Shown piece by piece: positions 1 through 9,900 of a DNA stretch of 64,000 nt. Each line of letters opens with the position of its first letter. Position 1 is the stretch's first letter. Origin of the DNA: Paracamarosporium sp. OC-R06-R3 (Eukaryota; Ascomycota; Dothideomycetes; Pleosporales; Didymosphaeriaceae); NCBI GenBank assembly GCA_019828545.1, contig JACVRA010000157.1:159452-223451 (forward strand), given 5' to 3'. Below the pieces are notes generated by a model. The model was given only the letters and a program-made list of their open reading frames with translations. It was not told the DNA's origin and made no database searches. Both the position numbers and the translations under genes were made by a program.

Positions 1-545
1 TCGAATACGTGAGTCGTGAACGATCGGTGCGTCCTGAACATCTGCCGCGCTACAGCCCTTCCAACGCCATGATCTAGCTCTGCCAAATAGCCAATGTGGT
101 TTCCATGCGGGTCCATTATAACATAGCGATTTGCTTGCTCAAAGCCCATCAACACGTTCATCATCTCTAGCTGCCTCTGTACCACAATGGTGGAGTTCTC
201 GAGGATGCGCATTGCGGGGTGCGTTTCTTTGATGACACCGTTGGCATCTTCGGGGATGTGGACGGGTGTGAGAAGAGGGTTATTCGCATCGGATGTTGTA
301 GCGAGCGCGTTGGAAACGGCTTCGACTTTGGAGGGCGATGGTTCGTCGGGTGGCGGCGGCTGGTCTACATTTCTGTTCGGAGGAGGTTCAGGCCCCGACC
401 GCCGCGGAGGAGCTTGACCATTTACTCTTGATGGAGACGGAGGAGGGTTTGTGCGACGTATGGAACCTCTTGGCCCGGGGGGAGTTCTCCGCGTCGCTAA
501 AGTTCGTACATATCGCGGTATTGCTAACGACCAACGCGCTCTCAT
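1..545 (-). CDS. Phospholipid scramblase family protein (partial, 3' end beyond window)
   Basis: The reading frame starts at the ATG at 545..543 and stays open to the left edge (about 181 codons). The first ~40 residues are rich in Arg, Ser and Pro and almost free of acidic residues (start MRARWSLAIPRYVRTLATRR), which looks like a mitochondrial targeting sequence. A Pro-rich linker follows, then the start of a scramblase domain: FEQANRYVIMDPHGNHIGYL and ARQMFRTHRSFTTHVF. These phrases are characteristic of the fungal scramblase family that includes yeast Aim25. Family members are Ca2+-linked lipid-transfer/scrambling proteins, and the fungal ones are mostly mitochondrial. The rest of the beta barrel and the C-terminal helix lie outside the window. 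The gene is divergent from Sen2 across 743 bp. Function in this organism is inferred from family only. Confidence 0.9.
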   Translation of the reverse strand, partial: MRARWSLAIPRYVRTLATRRTPPGPRGSIRRTNPPPSPSRVNGQAPPRRSGPEPPPNRNVDQPPPPDEPSPSKVEAVSNALATTSDANNPLLTPVHIPEDANGVIKETHPAMRILENSTIVVQRQLEMMNVLMGFEQANRYVIMDPHGNHIGYLAELDHGVGRAVARQMFRTHRSFTTHVF

Positions 546-1288
546 GAACATATTTGCTTTCGTGATGGATCTAGAAGTTGTAAATGTACGTGTCTAGGAA
601 ATCATTATTGCTGAACCACTGTCAGGCTTTCTTTGACTCTTCAACCGCCTGTCTTTGCGTCTATGATACTGGTTGTTATGGATGGAGGTATATAAGTGGC
701 GTAGCATTTTGGTTGGGCGGGAGCTCCAAAGCTCCGTCTTTGCACGCGGACCAACGACGGATTACGTCATCGAGATAATGATCACAGAACAAGCGGAGTT
801 GAAAGTGATTTGTATCAAGGTACACAGGATACGTAGAGTTCTTACTTTCACGATCCAATTACTGTGATCGTAAGCTGAGAGAGATGAAGGGGAGTGAAGG
901 TAGTGGTCCTTAGCGGCAGCCAATCAACATCCTAGAGCCTTGGCACTCCGCTAATTTTCCAGCTCCAGTTGTCTGACTCTGCACGTGTCTGCCACGACTG
1001 CAACATTCACAGCGATTTGCCAATTGCAGGCAATCCTCTGCAAGCAAGCAGAGCAAGAGACTAGTGAGTATATCCCGCCTTATGGATCCAATCATATGAT
1101 GAACATTTCTTTTCATGTTAGACACAGCTCCAGGCATTCAGTTGGCTGTATCCTGTGCTCTATGCTGTCTCAAATCATAGACTACAACGGTATCTGATAG
1201 CAACATCCTATCTATATTAATGTTAATCGGATGGTGTTCCTTGTTGACGATCCAATAGGTCTCGTCACCCTCGTAGAACAATACCTGG
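546..1288. other. Divergent intergenic region, no gene seen
   Basis: This 743-bp stretch lies between two outward-facing start codons and should hold both promoters. Short ORFs on both strands have no recognisable protein character. I see no tRNA fold or repeat. Confidence 0.6.
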
Positions 1289-2650
1289 ATGGCTGCGACT
1301 CTCCTAGACCAAGCGCAAACTGCGCCGGCAGCAGCCAATGGCGCGGCAAGTAAATCTAAAGAGCATGGCCCAAATACAGCGCCCAAGAAGCCCCGACAAA
1401 GAAGGCCTAACTACAACGAAATCCACGCAAAGCCGCTTCCTCTCGAAGTCTTCCCACTTCCAGCCTTTATCCCCCACAACCCCATCTCTATCGTGCGAAT
1501 AGCTATCACTTTACTCACTCAATCCATCTGGCCACCGTCTTCTCGTTCTGCTGTGCACAGGGCCTATTTCTCCGCCGAAACCCAGTCGATTCACGTGACT
1601 GATCCTGAAGCCATTCGCGCTCTGTGGGAGCAGGGCTTCTGGGGCTCGGGGTCTCTCAGTCGAAGTGAACCACAATGGTTAGCTCAAGAAAAACGAAAGC
1701 GCGGTCTGGACGCGATCACAACGAGCGAAGAAGTGACGCGCAAGAGACGAGAAGAGCGACGGCAGTTTAAACTGGAAAGAGCGAAGGCGCAAAGAGAAGC
1801 TATCGAGCAGCAGCTTCGTGAAGAGGGAAAACTTGATGCTGAGACGAATTTGGAAGAGCTTGTCGAAAACGGTGACGTGAGCGAGTCCCCTAGAGGCACA
1901 TTGTATCCATCAGATACCAATGTGCCTTTAGGTGACACCACCGCAGGCAACGGGGGTTCGGTCGTGAACCAAATTGAGAAGACGCTTGCCGAAGAGAACC
2001 CGTCTTTCGACACGGGAATTCAAAACCAGGAGCACCTCCAACTGACGTTTGAAGAAGCCTTCTTTCTTAGCTACGTGCTCGGTGTTCTTGATGTTCATCA
2101 TCGCGACATTGTTTTAAGCATAACAGACTTGGCTCGTCTCGTTTGTGCACAATCAGACTTTCCGACCAATGGGAATAATGCCCCCGCCGACCTTCCTAAC
2201 ACGCCGATTTCACCATCAATAGAACCTGACAACAGCTTCATGTTAAAGTATGTCGTCTTCCATCATTTCCGGTCGCTTGGTTGGGTGGTTCGACCAGGCA
2301 TTAAATTCGCATGCGACTACCTCCTCTACCTGCGTGGCCCGGCCTTTACTCACGCTGAGTTCGCAATCATGATAATCCCCGCGTATTCAGATCCCTACTG
2401 GTCCGCAACGTCTGCTAGGGCTGCAGCATGCAAGACGAAGGAGCAGAAGGATTGGTGGTGGCTGCATCGTCTTAACCGCGTGCAGACTCAAGTTCATAAA
2501 ACGCTACTGTTAGTTTACGTAGACATTCCACCGCCGTGGGATGATGATGAAACCAAGAGTGGGATTTTAGATGTGGGGGATGTCTTGAAGAGGTACCGTG
2601 TCAGAGAATTTGTGTGGAGGAGGTGGTCACCAAACCGGAACAGGGATTAA
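1289..2650 (+). CDS. SEN2: tRNA-splicing endonuclease catalytic subunit Sen2
   Basis: A single exon encodes 453 aa. The protein should be a catalytic subunit of the tRNA intron endonuclease that cuts the 5' splice site of pre-tRNAs. The C-terminal nuclease domain is clear: VRPGIKFACDYLLYLRGP carries the catalytic Tyr region, FTHAEFAIMIIP carries the catalytic His, and VHKTLLLVYVDIP carries the catalytic Lys. The middle (~residues 130-210) is a charged helical segment rich in Lys, Glu and Arg, as in other Sen2 proteins. The N-terminus has a short Ala-rich stretch and a basic KKPRQRRP patch that could act in nuclear targeting. The start is the first ATG of the frame and leaves a normal length. 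No intron is needed. No close operon-like neighbour exists; the next gene is codirectional 317 bp downstream. Confidence 0.93.
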   Translation: MAATLLDQAQTAPAAANGAASKSKEHGPNTAPKKPRQRRPNYNEIHAKPLPLEVFPLPAFIPHNPISIVRIAITLLTQSIWPPSSRSAVHRAYFSAETQSIHVTDPEAIRALWEQGFWGSGSLSRSEPQWLAQEKRKRGLDAITTSEEVTRKRREERRQFKLERAKAQREAIEQQLREEGKLDAETNLEELVENGDVSESPRGTLYPSDTNVPLGDTTAGNGGSVVNQIEKTLAEENPSFDTGIQNQEHLQLTFEEAFFLSYVLGVLDVHHRDIVLSITDLARLVCAQSDFPTNGNNAPADLPNTPISPSIEPDNSFMLKYVVFHHFRSLGWVVRPGIKFACDYLLYLRGPAFTHAEFAIMIIPAYSDPYWSATSARAAACKTKEQKDWWWLHRLNRVQTQVHKTLLLVYVDIPPPWDDDETKSGILDVGDVLKRYRVREFVWRRWSPNRNRD

Positions 2651-2967
2651 AAAGGTGACCATGCATATGCCAAGACGTGGGAGAAGGTACACAACAGCGA
2701 CTCACAATACGCGGACTTCGGATCAGCATCACCCAAATTACTAGTTCGAGAAATCATACGTCGAGATCCCACGCTCACTCTTTGCTATATATCATCTCGG
2801 TCCAGCCCAGATTTGCCTTGATGCGACTGACGCTACAGACATAGGCAGTTGACCCTGGCTGACCTTGACCACGCCACAGATTTGCATAAGACTTCAGAGA
2901 AGAGAACGCATCCGACTAGGAAACTGTAAAAATACTAGAGCTGGGGTGTGATATCGCTTTTAGCTGT
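2651..2967. other. Short intergenic region
   Basis: 317 bp between two codirectional genes. It contains the Sen2 3' flank and the promoter of the next gene. I see no other feature. Confidence 0.5.
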
Positions 2968-4056
2968 ATGCCAATTGCAATGAACTCTTCAACCATCAAT
3001 ACTGCACCGATGGCGTTTCAGCCGCGCTACTACACTCAACCCTCCTTCTTCGAGCACCTCAATTACGATGTCCGACAAATTGTTTACCAACACATGGAAG
3101 ACCATCTCCCGCCTGTATCACACTCGCTGAAATACTCCGGGTTCGCCCTCTCCTGCAAACAAGCCTACACCGAGATCCACCAACCCGCCATAAAAGGCGT
3201 CCGTCGGTTTCTAGAAGATTTCCAACAGAACCTCGAAAGGTACACAGCTACATCTATCAACATCATTCCGGACGTACCTCTCGATAGCACATTCTCGGAT
3301 GTCCGTCACATCACAATTCGGATTCCACCGTCGCTAGTAATGAGTGCATTCGACAGTCAACTCGACAAAGCCGTAGTCGCCCTGCGACCCATACTATCAG
3401 GGCACTTCCAAAAAGTCACGCTTCTGTTCGTCGACCCAGAAAACGAATATCCAGAGAGCTTTAAAACCGCAATGCGTGTGTCCTCTGGCTTCGCGCTCTT
3501 CAGACTCGCGCAGATTATCATGGACGAGCGCAAAGTCCAATCCAGCATCAAGGCCCTCTCAAAATACGTGTCCCTGCTGTCGTCATACCATGGTCTGTAC
3601 CCTACAGCCACTTCGGAACCATACCCGTCCGATTTCACAGGCACGCTCCTGCATAAAGGCAAGGATCTCCCGCGTCCGATCAGCACAACCGATATCCAAA
3701 TCGCATGGGATTGGCGCCCCGAAGAGCTTATCGGAACACCCTCCACACTCCGTGGGTACCTTCACGAATACTCGGCGCAGGCGGAGAAGCCCCAGGAGCC
3801 TACGTGGCCACAGCTATATGTTGTTGAGAGCGACGACAAGTACGTGGGCATGCAGGGCATTGTCTGCAAGCAGAGGTGGTGTGTGTCTGAGAGTGTGAAG
3901 GTGTATTGGCTCTTGCAGGAACACCGGTACAAGAGCTTGAAGGGGTACTGTTGGAGTAAAGGCGTGGCAGTGGACGTAGAACCAGGACTGGGTGGGATGA
4001 GCACGAAAGAATTTCAAGAGAAAAATCCGCCGTTGGTCTTGGCTGCGCTGTTCTAA
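2968..4056 (+). CDS. Hypothetical protein with F-box-like N-terminus
   Basis: A single exon encodes 362 aa. I do not recognise a named family. Residues ~24-70 (FFEHLNYDVRQIVYQHM, then LSCKQAYTEI) resemble the helical F-box-like start of many pezizomycete proteins: a leucine/proline turn, an 'R-I-V-Y' helix and 'S-C-K-Q-A-Y-x-E' closing the motif. If so, it could be an SCF-type substrate adaptor, but the match is by eye only. The remaining ~290 residues have no repeats, signal peptide or membrane segment. A second ATG lies four codons downstream and is an equally good start. Codon use matches the flanking housekeeping genes. Confidence 0.7.
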   Translation: MPIAMNSSTINTAPMAFQPRYYTQPSFFEHLNYDVRQIVYQHMEDHLPPVSHSLKYSGFALSCKQAYTEIHQPAIKGVRRFLEDFQQNLERYTATSINIIPDVPLDSTFSDVRHITIRIPPSLVMSAFDSQLDKAVVALRPILSGHFQKVTLLFVDPENEYPESFKTAMRVSSGFALFRLAQIIMDERKVQSSIKALSKYVSLLSSYHGLYPTATSEPYPSDFTGTLLHKGKDLPRPISTTDIQIAWDWRPEELIGTPSTLRGYLHEYSAQAEKPQEPTWPQLYVVESDDKYVGMQGIVCKQRWCVSESVKVYWLLQEHRYKSLKGYCWSKGVAVDVEPGLGGMSTKEFQEKNPPLVLAALF

Positions 4057-4892
4057 GGATTGGGTTTGATGCGGGTAGGATCCTGCTGTTCGGCGTTCCA
4101 GATGGGGTGGCGTTCGGGTATTTGGGTGTTGCGGGGAAGTCGGCGTAGACTTCGGCGTACAAGCTATGCAACAGATGGCCACGACTACAGTCCGGTTTCT
4201 TATTGCGCGTATGTACCCGTTTTGAGGGTAACGATTACTACTAAGCGCTTGGTATAGTATTAATGCAAACGCACTTGTATATCACCGCGTCGCAGACACA
4301 TCATGAAAACGCGCATGCCACTTTTCTAACGTTGTATGGAGCCACATCACAGTGCATCGTGTAACTGAAAGGAGGTTCCACAAATGTACCCTTGGAAGCA
4401 TTCCCGATGTTTTGGAATGTATTGTTCTACGATAGGTGATAACGGATGTATCCAAGGATCAAACATGAGTGGGTTACTCGTCCATAACTTTATGATACGC
4501 CGTATAACTTGAGATAACTAACACCCGTATTGCAGCTCCCAATTCCCTTTCAAGTTTATCCACACGCGCCGCAAGTATACACTCGCGATGCATCCGCGCA
4601 TATTTGCGTCTCACCTGCCTCAGCCGCAGCTACCCGCAACGCACAACGCACCCGTACCTGCATCAATCCATCGCTGCCCGTCCTTAGCCACCACCGCACA
4701 TCTGCTTTTACGTACCATGTATAAGGTACCCTTCTGCCTCACTCACCCTTCCCAGAATATTCATTACATCACCCCTCGCGTTGACCGCTTAACCCAACAC
4801 TAATAACCCCACGCTCGCCCACATCATCACCAGCAATCATTTTGCTTTACACTACTCCTCGCCATCGCTATCCACATTAAGGACTCAACACC
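4057..4892. other. Intergenic region with promoter of sulfite oxidase gene
   Basis: 836 bp. The last ~350 bp are C-rich on the + strand, typical of ascomycete core promoters and 5' leaders. Short ORFs at 4530-4803 are low-complexity Pro/His/Thr translations of this C-rich sequence and are not supported as genes. Confidence 0.6.
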
Positions 4893-6424
4893 ATGTCGAA
4901 GATCAAGGTACGCCTGCCCAATCATCCGACCGCAGCAGCGTGTTTGCTTGTGAAAGAGCCACATCGCTGACGTCATCGCGCAGCTTGAATACTCAGTCGA
5001 AGAGCCGTTGAATCGAGAACCCAAGTTGGATGAATTGGTTTCGAGGCATGCGTCCAATTTACCTGCGTTTGATACAAGGGAGGAAGGCTAAGGATTTGGC
5101 AGTTTTCTTACAGAGGATGACCAGGGTTACGACCGGAACCATGGGCCGATCCCGCATATCAATGTAGAAGAGCATAGGGTCAAGGTTAATGGGCTTGTGG
5201 AGAAGGAATTGAGCTTGAGTATTGAGGAGCTGGGGAAATTTCCGCAGAAGACGATAGTTTGCGCTTTGTAAGGTTGCTCTTTCGTATCTTCTTCGTCTTA
5301 ACACATCTCCCAGCGACACTTCCACAGCTGGAGAACGCAGATTTGCGCACTATTAGATGTGTGTAACACGTATGCTCAAACTTTTGCACCAGCTTTGTAC
5401 ATCAGGATTCGATTGCTAATTATGAGACATACAGACAATGCGCGGGCAATCGTCGCCACACCATGCGCACCAAACTCAAAGAAGTCAGCGGCATCGACTG
5501 GTTCGACGGCGCCGTAATGAACTGTTCCTGGACTGGCCCGCTCCTCTGCGACGTCCTCACTACCGCCTCCCTCAACGTCCCTGAGACTTCCAAGACCACC
5601 GCCCATGTGGAATTTGCGTGTTTCCAGACTCCCACGCAGGAGGACGATTGGTACGGCGCCAGCGTGCCCTTGTCCCGTGTTATGGACCCCGAAAGCGGAG
5701 TTATCCTGGCGTTGCAGATGAACGGGAAACCTCTTACGCCTAATCACGGTGCACCTGTGCGCGTCGTCACGCCAGGGATTGCGGGCGCGAGGAGTGTCAA
5801 GTGGCTGGATCGCGTGACGGTGCAGATGTGCGAGTCTGAGAACTTTTACCAGAGGTGCGTACTTGGGTGTGAAGCCTAGAACTCTCGCTGTAGGCTGTGG
5901 TATCCAAGCTCCACGATGGATTATCTGAGCTCAAACTGACTGTGGATCTATAAACCAGGCACGATTACAAGATTCTCCCCCCAGAAGCAGCGACCAAGGA
6001 AGAGGCAGAGAAATGGTGGGATCGCGTAGACGCGCTACAAGACATGCCCGTCAACAGCGTCATCGCCATCCCAGCATCCGACTCCACCGTTCGTCTCGAC
6101 GAGAATGGCACGATAGAAGTCAAAGGGTACGCACTACCCTCCGGCTCGGACGGACCCATCACCAAAGTCGAGATCTCCACGGACGACGGCATCACATGGC
6201 AGCTCGCAGAGCTGCTGAAAGATCAAGAGACGCAGGGTGCGGAGCTGAAATGGGCGTGGTGTCTATGGCGGGCCCGGGTGCGTATCTCCCAAGGAAAAGA
6301 CAGGAAGGTGTTGAGTCGGGCGACGGACAAGAGCGGGAATACGCAGCAGGCGTGTCCGAAGTGGAATTTCAGAGGCGTGGCGTATAATGGGTATGGGGAG
6401 GCGAGCGGGCTGAATGTGGTCTAG
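4893..6424 (+). CDS. Sulfite oxidase / molybdopterin oxidoreductase
   Basis: Five exons: 4893-4907, 4984-5051, 5103-5267, 5435-5854 and 5959-6424, giving 377 aa, the usual size for fungal enzymes lacking a cytochrome b5 domain. The protein should oxidise sulfite to sulfate with a molybdenum-pterin cofactor. Motifs are YDRNHGPIPHI, then LQCAGNRRHTMR (holding the Mo-ligand Cys), MNCSWTGP, and the dimerisation domain ending WNFRGVAYNGYGEASGLNVV. The in-frame TAA at 5090-5092 lies inside a proposed 51-nt intron (5052-5102) with branch GGCTAAG and acceptor TTGGCAG; splicing restores SRHAFLTEDDQGYDRNHG. The donor GTCCAA is weak, so that intron is the least certain part. The other introns have good borders. 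Peroxisomal or mitochondrial location is not evident from the sequence. Confidence 0.9.
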
Positions 6425-6977
6425 GGGTTGCACGACGTCGCTGTTCTGGAAGGGTGGATCTGGCTATCGTTTTGCTGAGGGGTAACGCATGGTGGAGTGA
6501 GCGAGAAAATGCGCGAACTGGGTGTGGAATTATTTTTTGGGTGTTTATCTGGAGTGGTGTTTGGGTTCGGCGAACATGGCTGCGCGGTGTGTTGCTTGTT
6601 GAGCTGGTTTGGATAGTTGAAGCATTGTTTGGCATTTATTTCCGTCGTCTATATAAGATGTCAATCAAAAAGACGAGAACCTGACAGCCCACGTATACTG
6701 ATGTCAATGGGCGTGAATGTTCATACTTCATGGTACCATTTAGGTCACTTGATCGAGACATGGAGGGTCAAGTGACGGCCCATGACTAAGCGTGATCGGC
6801 GCAGGGAAGGCGCACGCGGGCAGGAACCACGGGAAGACGCGAAGCATAGCTCACCAGCTCACCATCACTCCACACGCCTCAACGAGCCATGACAGATGCG
6901 ATAAAAGCTTCCGAGCACGCCATGCTGACTTGATAGTTTTCGTCTTGCGACCCGCGCACACCACCCACAGTCTTTTC
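6425..6977. other. Intergenic region upstream of telomere-protein gene
   Basis: 553 bp. The frame of the next gene is open back to 6792, but the 62 extra codons are not protein-like, so the region is better read as promoter and 5' leader. A near-palindromic GGTCA/TGACC pair lies around 6741-6774. Confidence 0.5.
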
Positions 6978-9900
6978 ATGGACACGATTTCTATTTCCGA
7001 GCTCAAGCCAGAGCTGCGCGGGCTCGAGTCCAAGCACATCCGTGGCGTTGTAACCCTCATATGGCCGTATTCCTCCTCGGCACGCCAATTCGCGGTTCTC
7101 CTGGCGCACCCCGATTTCCGCCTGCGACGCAAGAATGGACAGGTCCGGGTGCGCTTTTCGGGCTCGAGCGCACGAGCGATTGCAAGCACGGGAGTGGGCA
7201 TTGGCGACGAGGTGGTGCTGAGCCTGCGGGGCGTGGCGTTTGCGAAGGAAAGCTCCGTCAGCACGCCTGGGAGCAGCATCGACTGGGAACTTGCATACGC
7301 GCAGACGCTGTGCTCGAGAATCGTGCGGAATGGGGAGCAATTGGCGGATCTGGAGCTCGTCGATGTCGCGCCTACGCCGGCGCCCAGCTCGCCTGTTAGA
7401 GATGTACTGCGCGCTTCGACTGGGTCGGCGCACCAGTGGTCGTCGCCGGCTTTTCTCAAGCGCACTAGCCTCTCGAATGGGGCGGTCTTGAGGCCTGAAT
7501 TCGATCCGTTCGGTGACGATATTGAGGATGGACATGATAAGAAGCGGAGGAGGAGGTCGTATAGGGATTGGCATGCTTGGACGTATCTTGCGCGCACGCC
7601 GTCGCCGGAAAAGGAGGATGTGGATATGGATGGGTTGGAGGGTCCCGGCAGCTCGCCGAGTCGTCCGATGCTATTACCCGACACGCCCGTGTCTCCGTCG
7701 AAAGCGCAAGTGGGTGCTGATGCGGACTTACATGAAGAGTTGGGTAGAGAAGATGCAGGCGTGGAAGAAGATGGACAGGTCGTGTCCGAAGTTCGGCAGG
7801 AAGAAGTTGAGGATAATGCGTCTGGGCAGCGCCGATCCTCGATGGATGGGGCCGTAAACGATCTTGTGCAAGATGCTGATTACTATGATCTGTACGCTGG
7901 GCCCGATGAACGGCCTGAATACGAGGGGTCTACTGCCATTGGAGGCGATACAGAGCTCAACACGGAAGAGGAAATAGATGTTGAGCCACAAGAAACTCGG
8001 TCTCCTACCGACGTTGGGACAAACGGTGCTGAAGAGTCAGGCGATGCACCTTCACGGGGCGAGACATTCAAAAACGTCGACCTACCTTCGGACAACGAGG
8101 CTGTTGAGCCTGTATTAGACGACACGGCTCGCTCATTGGAGACACACAACATCATCGATATCGAAACTAACGAGCAAGGTGACATCTCAACGGAGGAAAT
8201 ATTGTATCGACGAAACCGAAGCATATCGGAAACTAATGACGGTCGACTAATACTGGATGGCACGCCCCAGCTCGTGATGCCACCCCCCACACTATCCCTC
8301 CTCCAAACCTCCTTCCAAACCCCATACGTCCCAGGCCTCCTAACACCAATCGGCAAAGAACCCTCAAGTCCGAATCTCCAACCCCTAGACTCTTCCACAC
8401 TCCCCATGCCCTCGCCCTTCCCCGGAGACCGCGACGGGAGCGTATCCTCGTACCTAGATTTCGTCAGCTCTTCGGAGCCGCCTGGCGAGGAAAACGCCGC
8501 AAGCGAGACCAAGCAGGGCCTACCGGATGATGAGGCCGATTACATTGTGGATACGAGCTTTTACAGCTCGGTCAGCTCGTCGAAGGCCCCGGCTTGGCAT
8601 CCGACGCATGAGTCGGCGTTTACGGATGTGAGGTTTACGTTTGGGATGGATGGGGCGTCGTTTTCGTGCCCTCAGACGGCTACGGGGGTGGAGAAGGGGG
8701 TGGGTGGAGATGAGATACCTGCTGTTGGAGAGGCGGTGGGGGATGAGGATGAGCGCGGTTCGTTGATGCGTGAGGATGAGTTTGCTGGTGGGGAGAATGG
8801 GGATGCAGAGAATGAGCGGCTGGTGGATGAGCGGCCAGGGGACGAACATGCAGCGGATGAGCCCCCAGAAAACGAGCACCCAGCGGACGAGCCCTTAGAG
8901 GTACCTGAGCCCGTGGATACCTTTCTCGCAAGCTCTCCAGTAGAGTTACAGGCACCACAACAACAAGAGCTGACCGATGCGGTTTTTCCACCTTCCGGTG
9001 CCGAGACCGGGGACACTAAGCGGGATGAACAACCGGACGTCGAGATGGTTGATGAAGTAGATGTGGACGACGTTAACGATGAAAGAGGGCCAGATGAAGT
9101 TCCCGAAGACCATTCAGCTGTATCCAACACCATGCTTGACATTGATCAGTTGGACGAGGTGCAACTGGATCCCTCCGTAAATGCGGACGAGGGCGTCGAT
9201 CACACCGTTGATAGTGGAGAAGCTGAGGAATCGCAAAGGAATGCTACGCCCGGCCCAGATGTGCAGCAAGTCACTGCTGAGCCATCAGTCATCGATATAA
9301 CGTCGCCTTTAGATGATGGCGGCGATAAAGAGATGTCTTCTCAGGAGTTGGTACATTTGGACCTTGTTCATGTGGATGAGGAACAGGTGACAGAAGAGCC
9401 GGTCCGGACTGAAACACTAGCTACGCAGGAATCACTGGCGGAGGTGGGAACGGAGTCCGATCATACCGTGGATGCTGCACAGCAGCTGCCAGAGGACTCG
9501 ACATTATCCACTTCTCAGCGCGATGTCTCAATCGAACAGGGTATCTCTCAGCTGGAGTACATCGAGCCAGAATATGTCGAACCGGAGCACATCGAGCCGG
9601 AGCACATCGAGCCTGAGCCAACAGAGGCAATTGAGATCCGCAATGAAGCAAGCGCGATCGCTGAGACGGTGGATCTTCTAATGCCAGATTCTAGTCTTGC
9701 TCAAGAGGACGTTAAGATGGAGTCGATTGAGGAAACTTTCGCAAGTTTCATTGATGAGAATGGTGAGCAGCTCGGTGACGCTCCTACGCTCGAAACTAGC
9801 CCCGAGCTGCTCCTTGCTATTCCAGAGGATGGTGACAAGGTTGGCGCAAGTCAACTTGTGTCGGTTCCTGATACTGTTCCGGCCAGAAACACGCGGTCCA

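Noticed and set aside
5090..5092. In-frame TAA in sulfite oxidase suggesting a pseudogene
   Set aside because: A 51-nt GT-AG intron (5052-5102) with a CTAAG branch removes it and restores family sequence in phase; the rest of the gene is intact.
6792..6977. Upstream ATG for the telomere protein
   Set aside because: The 62 added residues are His/Arg/Thr-rich, translated from promoter-like sequence; MDTISISELKPEL at 6978 is a natural start.
6851..7684. 277-codon minus-strand ORF at the start of the telomere gene
   Set aside because: Antisense shadow of a clearly coding frame; no protein motifs.
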